From the NCBI GenBank assembly GCA_027451525.1, contig DAIDJF010000051.1, positions 1-41,751 of the forward strand: a stretch of DNA of 41,751 nucleotides, written 5' to 3'. Positions 5,972 to 13,937 of this stretch are shown in pieces. Position numbers and translations under genes: made by a program. Each line of letters begins with the position of its first letter. Positions within the stretch are counted from its first letter, which is position 1. This stretch comes from Ktedonobacterales bacterium (GTDB lineage: Bacteria > Chloroflexota > Ktedonobacteria > Ktedonobacterales > Ktedonobacteraceae). The notes beneath the pieces were generated by a model. The model did no database searches and was not told the origin of the DNA. It saw only the letters and a list, made by a program, of their open reading frames with translations.

Positions 5972-8842
5972 ATGTCTACTCCGCTTGCACCTGTCTATCC
6001 CAATCCTAATAATCAGCCATCTCCAGAGACGATGCCGCTCTCTCTGCAACGCAAGCAGGCGGCTGCAACTCATAACGAGATCGCTTTGCCTGATCTTCCG
6101 TTGCCCAAAGTCGTGCGCACGCGCGATCTGGTCGCGTTATGTTTTTTTACGCTGGTCTTTGTGGCAAATGCCGGCGGGGTGCAGTTTGCTGGCCCAGCCG
6201 CTTTTACCTATTGGGCTATTGGGTTGCTCATGTTTCTGCTGCCGACCGCCTATGCGACATACTGGTTGGCGCGTAATTTCCCAGGAGCCGAGGGGCCGTA
6301 TCGTTGGGTGCGGCTGATCTTGGGAGAGAAATGGAGCTTTATCGCGTCATTTTGCCTCTGGCTCGCGGGTATGCTCGGAGCAGTAGCCGCTATTGATGGC
6401 TGTATCTTGCTGTTAGAAAATACGCAAGTGGCACTCGTTAATTCGTCGTTCCTTGGTGCGCTGGCAATTATTGTGCTCGTCGGGCTGGCGGTGACTTTGG
6501 CTCTCTTGCCGATGCGCTGGTTGCGCCACGTTTTTGTGATAGGTGCGGCGATCTATGCTCTTGCCTCGTTGCTATTAGGTGTTGCCGGGGTCTGGTGGTT
6601 AAGCACAGGCCATCATCCCGCTACCGCGTTTGCCCCTCTCAGAGCGTGGCAGCCATCATGGACGAACTTTGGCGTTGGTGGCATTGTGATTCTGGCCTTG
6701 TTAGGTGTAGATGCTCCATTCATTTTGAGCGGCGAACTGCGTGTCAAACAAGGGCGTACGCGCTCTGCTGGCAGGTATGTCTGGTGGGGAATTGCCTTTT
6801 CGTTTGTCATCTATATCGTGCAAACCTTTGGAATAATGGTCATTGTGCCGTCCGCTCAGGCCGGAGATAATAACGCTATCATCGTGGCAATAGACATGGC
6901 GTTTGGGCCGCTGAGTGGACTGCTGGTGAATAGTACGTTTGTTTTCAGCTATCTGCTCATTATTGTCACCTACCTGCTGCTCTTCTCACGTTTCCTGACC
7001 ACGCTGGCCCATCATCACCGCCTACCAGCAGTTCTAGCGTCAGTAAATCATCACGGGGTGCCTATCTGGAGCGTCATTGTTCAGGGCGTGCTTGTGTTGG
7101 TAAATGCTTTACTCGTCTATGTTGTTGTGCCAGACTTTCTTGCTGTCTTTGCACACATCACAAATGTCGATATTATCCTGTATAACATTATTCAGGGTGT
7201 TGCCAGCGTCATGTGGACGGCCTATAGCCTGTTACTGACGGTGCTGCCACTGTGCGCGCTGCACCGTCGTAAAATACAGGAATCTTTGCGCCCTGGACAA
7301 CGTCTCTTACTCTGGGTGATGGTTATTGCTGGTGGTTTATCATCGCTGTTTGGCATGTGGGAAACCCTTTTTAACTCGTGGATTCCTGCGCAATTGCCGA
7401 ACCAAACGTGGTTCTTTCTTATAACAGTGATTACATTGTTTTCTCTGCTGGCCGTATGGATTGGCAGTGAACTGCCGCGCATGTATGCGCTCTTGCACGA
7501 ACAACGTTCTTTGAACCAGCGTGAAATGGAACTGCACACTCAACTGCAAGATGCGTATCGTGAGCAAGAAATCCTGGTTTTACAACAAAAAGAGTTATTA
7601 AATGAGGTAGATCGTCTCTATCGCGAGCAGCAATGCGCGGCAGTGACGGATGCTGTGACGGGTCTGCCCAACCATCGGGCCGTAATGAGCAAGTTGGATC
7701 AGGAACTGGCACGCTATCAAGCTCTCTATGAACACAAGCCAGATGATCTTTTCGAGCGATGCGCCGTGCTGTTCGCCGACCTCGATCATTTTAAGCATGT
7801 CAATGATACCTGGGGTCATCGCGCTGGTGATGCTATTCTGCGTGAGGTAGCGGGGCGTTTACGGGCTGTCTTACGGTTAGATGATTTTGTGGGCCGCTAT
7901 GGTGGTGAAGAATTTGCCATCATCCTGCCAGAGACAGACCTCTCGCAGGCAGTGCAGATTGCCGAACGTTTACGCCTGGCTATCGCGCAGGAGCCATGTA
8001 TCTGGCAAGCGGAAGACGGTGAGACGAATGTGGCGATTGCAGTAACAGCCAGTATTGGCGTGGCCTTGTATGGTCTGCATGGTATGAGTCGTGAGGAACT
8101 GGTAACACAGGCCGATGCCGCAATGTATCTTGCCAAGCGTGGCGGGCGTAATCGGGTTTGCATCGCGGATGTTACCGATGAGCCAATGGCGGTGGCACAA
8201 GGCGAGACGGAACTGTTCCCGGACAGGCGTGCTGTCTCTTCAACGGCCAATGCGCTGAGTGCGGCTGCTTCTGCCCGTGATGGTGACACAGATGCACACT
8301 CTCATCGCATGGTCTATCTCGCGGAGGCGACCGCGCGCGCCTTGCATCTATCAGATGATGAGGTACATCTTGTGCGTCTGGGCGCGTTGCTGCATGACAT
8401 CGGCAAGATCGGCATTCCCGATGCGATTCTGCATAAACCCGGCCCGTTGACTACAGAAGAATGGAGCGTCATGCGACGACACCCAGAGATTGGGCAACAT
8501 ATCTTGCAGCAGGCGGGAGGCATTTTCGTGGCCCTTGCTACTATTGTTGTCGCGCACCATGAACGTTGGGATGGAACGGGCTATCCTGTTGGTATCAAGG
8601 GGCGAGAAATCCCACTGGCGGCTCGTATCCTGACCGTCATCGACTCCTTTGATGCCATGATCTCACCGCGTGTCTATAAACGGCCGATGAGCGTGCAGAT
8701 GGCCTGTGCCGAGCTACGACGCTGTTCCGGTAGCCAGTATGACCCGGAAGTGGTTACCGCCTTTCTAGATGTCCTTCATACTATTGAGCGAGAAAAAAAT
8801 GGACAGGTTCTATTGTATACGATAGAAGATAACACAAGATAA
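5972..8842 (+). CDS. APC permease-like membrane domain fused to GGDEF and HD-GYP domains
   Basis: A 956-aa membrane signalling protein for cyclic-di-GMP. ATG 5972 is chosen for the GGAGG ribosome site 4 bases upstream. Residues about 48-500 contain roughly a dozen hydrophobic helices with the pattern of amino acid/polyamine permeases (for example 'FPGAEGPYRWVRLILGEKWS'). Residues about 505-555 are a coiled coil. The GGDEF domain at about 556-730 has active-site GGEEF (644-648) and an intact RxxD inhibitory site (635-638). An HD-GYP domain follows at about 755-935, with HD (808-809), HHE (862-864) and DGTGYP (867-872). Diguanylate cyclase and phosphodiesterase motifs are therefore both complete. 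The membrane part probably senses or transports a small solute, possibly an amino acid. The order is unusual; most such proteins carry PAS, MASE or 7TM sensors. The next gene encodes a related HD-GYP domain. Confidence 0.92.
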   Translation: MSTPLAPVYPNPNNQPSPETMPLSLQRKQAAATHNEIALPDLPLPKVVRTRDLVALCFFTLVFVANAGGVQFAGPAAFTYWAIGLLMFLLPTAYATYWLARNFPGAEGPYRWVRLILGEKWSFIASFCLWLAGMLGAVAAIDGCILLLENTQVALVNSSFLGALAIIVLVGLAVTLALLPMRWLRHVFVIGAAIYALASLLLGVAGVWWLSTGHHPATAFAPLRAWQPSWTNFGVGGIVILALLGVDAPFILSGELRVKQGRTRSAGRYVWWGIAFSFVIYIVQTFGIMVIVPSAQAGDNNAIIVAIDMAFGPLSGLLVNSTFVFSYLLIIVTYLLLFSRFLTTLAHHHRLPAVLASVNHHGVPIWSVIVQGVLVLVNALLVYVVVPDFLAVFAHITNVDIILYNIIQGVASVMWTAYSLLLTVLPLCALHRRKIQESLRPGQRLLLWVMVIAGGLSSLFGMWETLFNSWIPAQLPNQTWFFLITVITLFSLLAVWIGSELPRMYALLHEQRSLNQREMELHTQLQDAYREQEILVLQQKELLNEVDRLYREQQCAAVTDAVTGLPNHRAVMSKLDQELARYQALYEHKPDDLFERCAVLFADLDHFKHVNDTWGHRAGDAILREVAGRLRAVLRLDDFVGRYGGEEFAIILPETDLSQAVQIAERLRLAIAQEPCIWQAEDGETNVAIAVTASIGVALYGLHGMSREELVTQADAAMYLAKRGGRNRVCIADVTDEPMAVAQGETELFPDRRAVSSTANALSAAASARDGDTDAHSHRMVYLAEATARALHLSDDEVHLVRLGALLHDIGKIGIPDAILHKPGPLTTEEWSVMRRHPEIGQHILQQAGGIFVALATIVVAHHERWDGTGYPVGIKGREIPLAARILTVIDSFDAMISPRVYKRPMSVQMACAELRRCSGSQYDPEVVTAFLDVLHTIEREKNGQVLLYTIEDNTR

Positions 8843-8994
8843 GAAAAATGAGAAGGGTTAGAATACACAAAGAATGCAATAAAAAGCTTTTCTTTTGCTC
8901 GCATATGCGCTAATATCTGTATCTGTAACTTGAAAAGAAAACGTGTGTAAAGCAGATAAACAAAAATCTGTCTCTACATGTAAAGGAGAAAGTG

Positions 8995-9681
8995 ATGCCG
9001 CCAATGTTGCGAGAACGTACCGACCTGATCTATGGGGATAGCGTTGGGGAGCGCATTGGCAGTCTTTCGTTCTCCAAACACCTCTCCACGCGGACATTGC
9101 ACAAGCTATCAAGCTTATTACATGATATATGCTTACATGATGCAGATGTCTACTTACATGGTTTTCGCATGGCGGAGTTGGCAGAACGGGTCTGTCGCTC
9201 TATGGACATGACGCAACAGGAGCAAGAACAGACCTGTCTGGCAATGCTGCTGCACGATATCGGTAAACTCGGTATTGCTAGCAGTATCTTGCGGAAGACG
9301 ACACGACTGAATGATGACGAGTGGGCAAAGATGCGCCGCCATCCAGAGATCGGTGCTCATCTGCTGCTAAAGCAAGGTGGTATCTTCGCCCAGATTGCGC
9401 CGTTGGTGCTAGCACATCATGAACGTTGGGATGGGGGAGGCTACCCATTTGGTCTGGCGGGAGAAGCGATTCCTCTGGCGGCACGCCTCGTTACCGTTGT
9501 CGATGCCTATGATGTCATGATCTCGTGCCGCGCCTATAAATCCTCTGCCACATTTGATGAGACCTGCACAGAACTGTTGCGTTGCGCGGGTAGCCAGTTT
9601 GATCCACACATGGTGCGGGTGGTGCTAGCCGTCCTGGGCAGGTCATCCATTGTCACAAACGTGGAACATGCCTATGTATAG
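8995..9681 (+). CDS. Stand-alone HD-GYP domain protein
   Basis: A 228-aa soluble protein. The HD-GYP core spans about residues 35-215, with HDIGK (87-91), HHERWDGGGYP (141-151) and the C-terminal pattern CTELLRCAGSQFDP. In known families this domain hydrolyses c-di-GMP or related cyclic dinucleotides in a bi- or trinuclear metal site. It resembles the C-terminal third of the preceding permease-GGDEF-HD-GYP protein, including the RCxGSQxDP tail, so the two are probably paralogous. It lacks a receiver or membrane domain. ATG 8995 is preferred over GTG 8992 because AAAGGAG is 6 bases away. The 152-bp upstream gap could carry its own promoter, but I saw no clear one. Confidence 0.9.
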   Translation: MPPMLRERTDLIYGDSVGERIGSLSFSKHLSTRTLHKLSSLLHDICLHDADVYLHGFRMAELAERVCRSMDMTQQEQEQTCLAMLLHDIGKLGIASSILRKTTRLNDDEWAKMRRHPEIGAHLLLKQGGIFAQIAPLVLAHHERWDGGGYPFGLAGEAIPLAARLVTVVDAYDVMISCRAYKSSATFDETCTELLRCAGSQFDPHMVRVVLAVLGRSSIVTNVEHAYV

Positions 9682-9708
9682 AATATTCCATTTGGGAGTG
9701 GAATATTC
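9681..9708. terminator. Bidirectional hairpin between convergent genes
   Basis: GAATATTCCA (9681-9690) and TGGAATATTC (9699-9708) form a perfect 10-bp stem with an 8-base loop, overlapping the stop of the HD-GYP gene and lying 5 bp from the sigma-factor stop. The flanking T-runs are poor, so it may act as a weak terminator or an mRNA end. Confidence 0.55.
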
Positions 9709-9713
9709 TGTTA

Positions 9714-10838
9714 TCAGGCTAAATCGCGTAAGAGATGCATCTGGATTGGTTGACGTAATGTGCGTAATGCTTTGACTTCGATCTGACGAATACGCTCGCG
9801 GGTCAGCTTAAAATGGATGCTGACCTCTTCGAGGGTGTGGCAATAGCCATCTTGTAGACCGTAGCGCAACTCGATGATCTGGCGTTCGCGCTGGCTGAGC
9901 ATTTCCAGGGCATTCGCAACCTGTTCGCGTAGCGTTTGTTGCGTGACCGCCTCACAGGGGGCGGTGGCTTGTGTGTCTTCCAATATATCGGCGAGGTGAT
10001 ACTGTTCGTCGTCGAGCAAAGGAGCATCAAGCGAGATTGGAAGCTCTGCCATGCCGCGTAACTCAATCACCCGTTCGCGTGAGATTTTGAGGGCCAATGC
10101 CAGTTCGTCAAATGTCGGCTCATGTCCCAATTCCTGATAGAGTTGGCGGGTAACCCGTTTCATCTTGTAGATCAACTCCATCACGTGAACTGGAATATGA
10201 ATGGCATGGGTATGTTCGGCAACGGCGCGACTGAGTGCCTGACGAATCCACCATGTTGCATAGGTGCTGAAGCGGAAGCCGCGCGTGGGATCAAATTTCT
10301 GTGCGGCACGAATCAGTCCCAGATTGCCTTCCTGAATTAAGTCAAGGAGTGAGACCCCGTGATTGCCGTAGCGTTTTGCCATACTGACGACCAGACGCAG
10401 ATTGGCTTCAATAAGTCGACGTTGTGCCTCGCTATCACCGGCCGCCACACGCTGTGTGATCTGCACCTCTTGCTCGACCGTCAGAAGTGAATAGCGTCCT
10501 ATCTCGCCCAAATATTGGCGAATGGCGTTGTCTATTTCGTAATCGCCGCTGCTTTCTTCTTCTAAGAACTCACTTTCTTCATCAAATATCACTTCACGTT
10601 CATGGGTCGCTCCTAATTCAGCACCCCCTTCTTGTGATGTCTCTATCTCATGTATGCGTGACGCTTCTTTTGCGCGGTTCTTCATCTGGCTTTGCGCCGT
10701 GCCTTTGAGAGCCTCATTGTGTTGGGAAAACGTTCGCGTCAACCGTACTGACGTTTTTTTTGCTCTCGTTTCGTTCGCTAATGGAACGCTGTTCACGAGC
10801 GCATACATCACTTCCACCTGTTCTACCGTGGCTACCAT
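9714..10838 (-). CDS. RNA polymerase sigma-70 family factor (SigA-like, group 2)
   Basis: A 374-aa sigma factor. The first ~95 residues are charged and lack a sigma-1.1-like domain. Region 1.2 follows ([20 protein letters not shown]). Region 2 comprises [18 protein letters not shown], then [20 protein letters not shown] and [17 protein letters not shown], giving core binding, -10 recognition and melting. Region 3 then leads into region 4, with '[20 protein letters not shown]' as the -35-reading helix-turn-helix. All conserved blocks are present, so it should read promoters close to the housekeeping consensus. The N-terminus and size suggest an alternative paralogue of SigA rather than the essential factor; this is inference. 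ATG 10838 (MVATVEQ) has GAGGAG 7 bases upstream. The gene is convergent with the HD-GYP gene. Confidence 0.92.
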   Translation of the reverse strand: MVATVEQVEVMYALVNSVPLANETRAKKTSVRLTRTFSQHNEALKGTAQSQMKNRAKEASRIHEIETSQEGGAELGATHEREVIFDEESEFLEEESSGDYEIDNAIRQYLGEIGRYSLLTVEQEVQITQRVAAGDSEAQRRLIEANLRLVVSMAKRYGNHGVSLLDLIQEGNLGLIRAAQKFDPTRGFRFSTYATWWIRQALSRAVAEHTHAIHIPVHVMELIYKMKRVTRQLYQELGHEPTFDELALALKISRERVIELRGMAELPISLDAPLLDDEQYHLADILEDTQATAPCEAVTQQTLREQVANALEMLSQRERQIIELRYGLQDGYCHTLEEVSIHFKLTRERIRQIEVKALRTLRQPIQMHLLRDLA

Positions 10839-11076
10839 ATACCTGCTCCTCAATAGTAAAAATCCACTTCCACAAATTGGTAACCGGAGATAAGAGATGT
10901 TGGTGCGACATACAATGAAAGATGTCGGCCTGACAATCCCTTTGCAATCCGAAATTTTTTCGGATTTCTCCCCCCATTTTTCTATTGCTGCAAGAAGCGT
11001 GCCAGAGTCAGAAATGCTCTTTTATCTGTTTCCCATTGGGCCTGCTTGCCTGTCATAGAGCAGCCTGTAGAGCTAT

Positions 11077-11105
11077 TTGCTGTGTTTAGGCTCTGTTAGT
11101 ACTAT
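11077..11105 (+). promoter_or_regulatory. Candidate promoter before the 50-bp palindrome
   Basis: TTGCTG (11077-11082), a 17-base spacer and TACTAT (11100-11105). The predicted start near 11112 puts the large palindrome at the very beginning of the transcript. Confidence 0.4.
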
Positions 11106-11132
11106 CAGCGCATCCCGCGTCTATATGCTTGC

Positions 11133-11182
11133 ATAAAAGTGGGGAATTTTACGCAGCACTGCGTAAAATTCCCCACTTTTAT
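11133..11182. terminator. Perfect 50-bp palindrome, possible bidirectional terminator or attenuator
   Basis: Arms of 24 bp (left end ATAAAAGTGGGGAATTTTAC, ending at GCAG 11156) match exactly across a 2-base spacer CA. If the stem is counted from GTGGGG to CCCCAC, TTTTAT follows on both strands, which is the layout of a bidirectional intrinsic terminator. It lies about 190 bp before the surface-protein gene. Confidence 0.55.
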
Positions 11183-11375
11183 CACGCGCAACTCCCATGC
11201 ATCTCACCTGTGTCGCATTCCATTATTAGTGCATCGTCGACTTGCTACCGAGCGGGAACCGTCTCACCTCGTATCAGGAGCGGGATAGACGGGCGAAAAT
11301 GGTTCAGATGTGCGTTCATTTTGCTAGATGAGCCGCGCGAAGGTACGGATCAAGGGGAAAAAGGCGAACAAATAT

Positions 11376-13109
11376 ATGCAAAGACAATGGAAGGTGAATG
11401 AGAACGTGTCAGAACAGCAGCAGGTTGGGCAAGATGTTGCACAAAGGCCAGTCGCGAACTCCGTGAGTTCTTCCGTGTGGGTTGACCCGGTGGTACAGCA
11501 ACACATCCTGGGGCTATATCTTCCAAATAGCGAGGCGGTTGATCTGATGACCCATAACGGAAACAATAACGCAATCACTCCGATACCACAATATTCACCA
11601 GTAGCACCGATGCCACAGCAATATTCGCCAGTAGCACCAATGCCGCAACAATATTCGCCAGTAGCACCAATGCCACAGCAATATTCGCCTGTGACTTCTG
11701 GTTCGCCTGTTCCTCCGCGTGCCTCTGCCCAGAGTGTACACAAAGCAAAAGTGCGTTCATCATACCATGCTGTGAGTGCGGAAGCAGCAAAAGAAGATGT
11801 TACACGTATCCCAACACTTCCACCACCTGCGCAGTGGCGGCACGACTCTGCTAGCTTTGCGGTTGAAAGCAGTTTATCTGCTCTCTCCTTACTGCATGCC
11901 GATGAACAAAAACACAATGCCCTGGCCTCGGCCCCAACACGACCAATGGCACCGTTGGCTATTGATGAGCTGAAAACGCAACCATCACCGCGCAAGACGC
12001 GCAAGCTAGAAGCACTCCAGGATGAGCAAGGCACGACCTCCTGGACAACTGGCGCGGGAGCCAATTCCGCCTTCGCACGGTATGTTGTCTCGCAGACCAA
12101 GAAGCCACTTTTGGAACGCCCATCATCGCTTAGTCCGCTGGATGGCTTGCGTTGGTGGTTGTTGTATCCGGGCCGTATCGAATTTTTGCTCTGGCTTGGT
12201 GGAACTGTCTTGTTAATGAGCATGACATGCATCTTCTTATTTGTCAGCATGGTGAGTGCTGGATGGATCGCAAGAGGCAGCTCTGCGCCTACGAGCATAC
12301 AAGGCGCAACAGGCACAACGCCCACTTCGTGTCCTGGCCCGACCTGTGCCTCCGCTCCTGTGACGCCTCATGTCACGCTGCTCTCGACTGTTCCTATCGT
12401 CGCAGGCACATCAATTCATATAGAGGGGCAGCATTTTAGTGTACATGAACGTGTCCTGCTCACGCACGATCATGCCTTAGCCTGCCAGCCAGCGAGCGTA
12501 GAGACTGATAGTAAGGGGGCATTTACCAGCATTGTGCAACTGGGCAGCGATGCGACATGGCAAGTTGGTTCGCACCAGTTACATATCTATGATGTCAGCA
12601 GTAAGCGCGTGGTGACGCTCACATTTAGCGTTGTGGCGGCTCCGCTCGGAAATACCGTCACGCCTCCCGCTAGCGGACCGGTCGTAAGCAGCACGCCAAC
12701 TACTGCTACTGGCCCTGGAACGTTGCCGACACCTGTAGGACCGACACCTGTGCCCGTGACGCCGACACCTGCCAGCACGCCACTTCCCACGCCGACGCCA
12801 CTTCCTACACCACATACCACGCCAACGCCGCTTCCTACACCACATACCACGCCGACGCCCATACCTCATGGCACGCCAACCCCTGTGCCTACGCATAGTC
12901 CAACGTTGAGTAATACGCCGACACCCGCAACCTCTCACGTGCTTACTACACAGAGTATGTCGTTAAAAGGTGAAATGCCTTCACAGGAGAGTGGTTTTTC
13001 TACTCTGCTACTCTGGCTTGTAATCATTGGCTATGTACTTGCGGCTTTTCTGCTTGGTGTTGCCCTCCTGCTTCGCCGCCGCCAGCGTGCTACGAGGCGT
13101 GGATATTAG
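11376..13109 (+). CDS. Two-TM surface protein with TIG-like domain and Pro/Thr stalk
   Basis: Function unknown. The N-terminal ~260 residues are Ser/Ala/Pro-rich and hydrophilic, and include a 10-residue repeat [10 protein letters not shown], about 3.5 copies at 11589-11696 in 30-bp DNA units. A first membrane helix follows near 12178-12275 ([20 protein letters not shown]). An extracytoplasmic domain of about 100 residues at 12350-12645 begins '[20 protein letters not shown]' and resembles a TIG/IPT immunoglobulin-like fold. A long [13 protein letters not shown] stalk comes next, then a C-terminal membrane helix and a basic tail ([11 protein letters not shown]). Both ends therefore appear cytoplasmic and the middle outside. 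Start choice is uncertain: ATG 11376 is slightly better placed behind a GA-rich stretch than ATG 11328, which has no ribosome site. Confidence 0.7.
   Translation: MQRQWKVNENVSEQQQVGQDVAQRPVANSVSSSVWVDPVVQQHILGLYLPNSEAVDLMTHNGNNNAITPIPQYSPVAPMPQQYSPVAPMPQQYSPVAPMPQQYSPVTSGSPVPPRASAQSVHKAKVRSSYHAVSAEAAKEDVTRIPTLPPPAQWRHDSASFAVESSLSALSLLHADEQKHNALASAPTRPMAPLAIDELKTQPSPRKTRKLEALQDEQGTTSWTTGAGANSAFARYVVSQTKKPLLERPSSLSPLDGLRWWLLYPGRIEFLLWLGGTVLLMSMTCIFLFVSMVSAGWIARGSSAPTSIQGATGTTPTSCPGPTCASAPVTPHVTLLSTVPIVAGTSIHIEGQHFSVHERVLLTHDHALACQPASVETDSKGAFTSIVQLGSDATWQVGSHQLHIYDVSSKRVVTLTFSVVAAPLGNTVTPPASGPVVSSTPTTATGPGTLPTPVGPTPVPVTPTPASTPLPTPTPLPTPHTTPTPLPTPHTTPTPIPHGTPTPVPTHSPTLSNTPTPATSHVLTTQSMSLKGEMPSQESGFSTLLLWLVIIGYVLAAFLLGVALLLRRRQRATRRGY
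11589..11696 (+). repeat. 30-bp coding tandem repeat
   Basis: About 3.5 units of a 30-bp sequence starting CAATATTCGCCAGTAGCACC encode [10 protein letters not shown]. The second and third units differ at very few bases, so the array may be recent and variable in copy number. Confidence 0.8.
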
Positions 13110-13172
13110 CCCATTGTTCCTCGTCTCACCTCCTCACTCAATGGATGAGTAGTGGCCCGTTTGGACTAAAGA

Positions 13173-13200
13173 TTGCCATTATTCATGAGATGTGTATAAT
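13173..13200 (+). promoter_or_regulatory. Promoter of the response-regulator gene
   Basis: TTGCCA (13173-13178), 16-base spacer, perfect TATAAT (13195-13200), about 45 bp before the selected ATG 13244. Confidence 0.65.
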
Positions 13201-13243
13201 ACATATGGATGTTCTGTTTAAAACTCTATGTGGAGGTGTTGGA

Positions 13244-13735
13244 ATGTATTATTGTGAAAGTACCGGAGCTGGTGGGCGTCTTATTGATGATGTGGCTATA
13301 CTTGTACCACAATTTGCTGGAATACCCTATGTTTTGGTCGTTGAGGATGATCCCGCTATTCTTTCCGTTATTTTACTCTTATTAGAAACAGAAAATTATG
13401 CGGCTATTGGGTTTGCGCGGAGTGCTGAGGTTATGTCTTTCCTGGAGCAGGTACATCTGGATGGGGAGTCGCGTGGTATGCGTCTACCCTCTGTGATCTT
13501 GCTTGATCTTATGATGCCAGTCCTCTCCGGCCCTGAATTGGCGCAGCAACTTTCTACCTATCCCTGGGCAACACGTATTCCTATCGTTGTTATGACCGCT
13601 CAGCACTTTACTAGCGATGATGACTATCACGTCCCTGGGATGGTGGATTTGCTTCACAAACCGTTTCATGTCGGTGATCTGCTCAGAAAATTGGAACCCT
13701 ATCTGGCATATACGCTTCCGGCTGAAATTGGTTAA
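13244..13735 (+). CDS. Single-domain response regulator (REC)
   Basis: A 163-aa protein consisting essentially of one receiver domain. VLVVEDDPAI carries the acidic pocket. VILLDLMMPVLSGPEL contains the phospho-acceptor Asp with the MMP motif. VVMTAQ provides the switch Thr and LLHKPF the conserved Lys. There is no output domain, so it should act by protein contact, as CheY- or Spo0F-type proteins do. About 30 N-terminal residues before the receiver have no recognised fold. ATG 13244 is chosen for the GGAGGTG site; an upstream in-frame ATG at 13145 would place the promoter inside the coding region. No histidine kinase is nearby, so its partner is unknown. Confidence 0.92.
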   Translation: MYYCESTGAGGRLIDDVAILVPQFAGIPYVLVVEDDPAILSVILLLLETENYAAIGFARSAEVMSFLEQVHLDGESRGMRLPSVILLDLMMPVLSGPELAQQLSTYPWATRIPIVVMTAQHFTSDDDYHVPGMVDLLHKPFHVGDLLRKLEPYLAYTLPAEIG

Positions 13736-13838
13736 ACGTGGATTGCTGCTGTGTTACATAGCCTATGTGAAAAAGAGCACGAAGCGCGTATTGGAACCAA
13801 TAGACTCACAGAATTGATACTATAGTCTCTTGTGAGAA

Positions 13839-13866
13839 TTGCTCAGTAGCGCGATAATGCTATTCT
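13839..13866 (+). promoter_or_regulatory. Candidate promoter of the propeller-protein pair
   Basis: TTGCTC (13839-13844), 16-base spacer, TATTCT (13861-13866), about 70 bp before ATG 13938. A weak CTCACA/TGTGAG inverted repeat (13805-13836) lies just upstream and could be an operator. Confidence 0.4.
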
Positions 13867-13937
13867 GGTATGAATGTGCCAGCACGACTCCGTTCTGTGT
13901 CTGTATGAATGTAATAGGCAGGAGCAAAAAATTTTTT

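Larger units (their letters stand above)
10839..11375. other. 537-bp divergent intergenic region
   Basis: This region separates the sigma-factor gene (left) from the surface-protein gene (right). Left part: a small AATCCGAAA/TTTCGGATT hairpin near 10950-10971 lies in the sigma-gene leader, with no convincing sigma-gene promoter. Centre and right: a plus-strand promoter candidate at 11077-11105 and a perfect 50-bp palindrome at 11133-11182. I see no coding region. Confidence 0.5.

Noticed and set aside
9681..9708. Possible mobile-element terminal repeat at GAATATTCCA...TGGAATATTC
   Set aside because: It is a single short hairpin exactly between two convergent stop codons; an intergenic end-of-transcript structure is the simpler reading.
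12579..12938. Arg/Gly-rich minus-strand reading frames opposite the Pro/Thr stalk of the surface protein
   Set aside because: They are antisense shadows of the low-complexity PTP coding repeats, with no ribosome sites.
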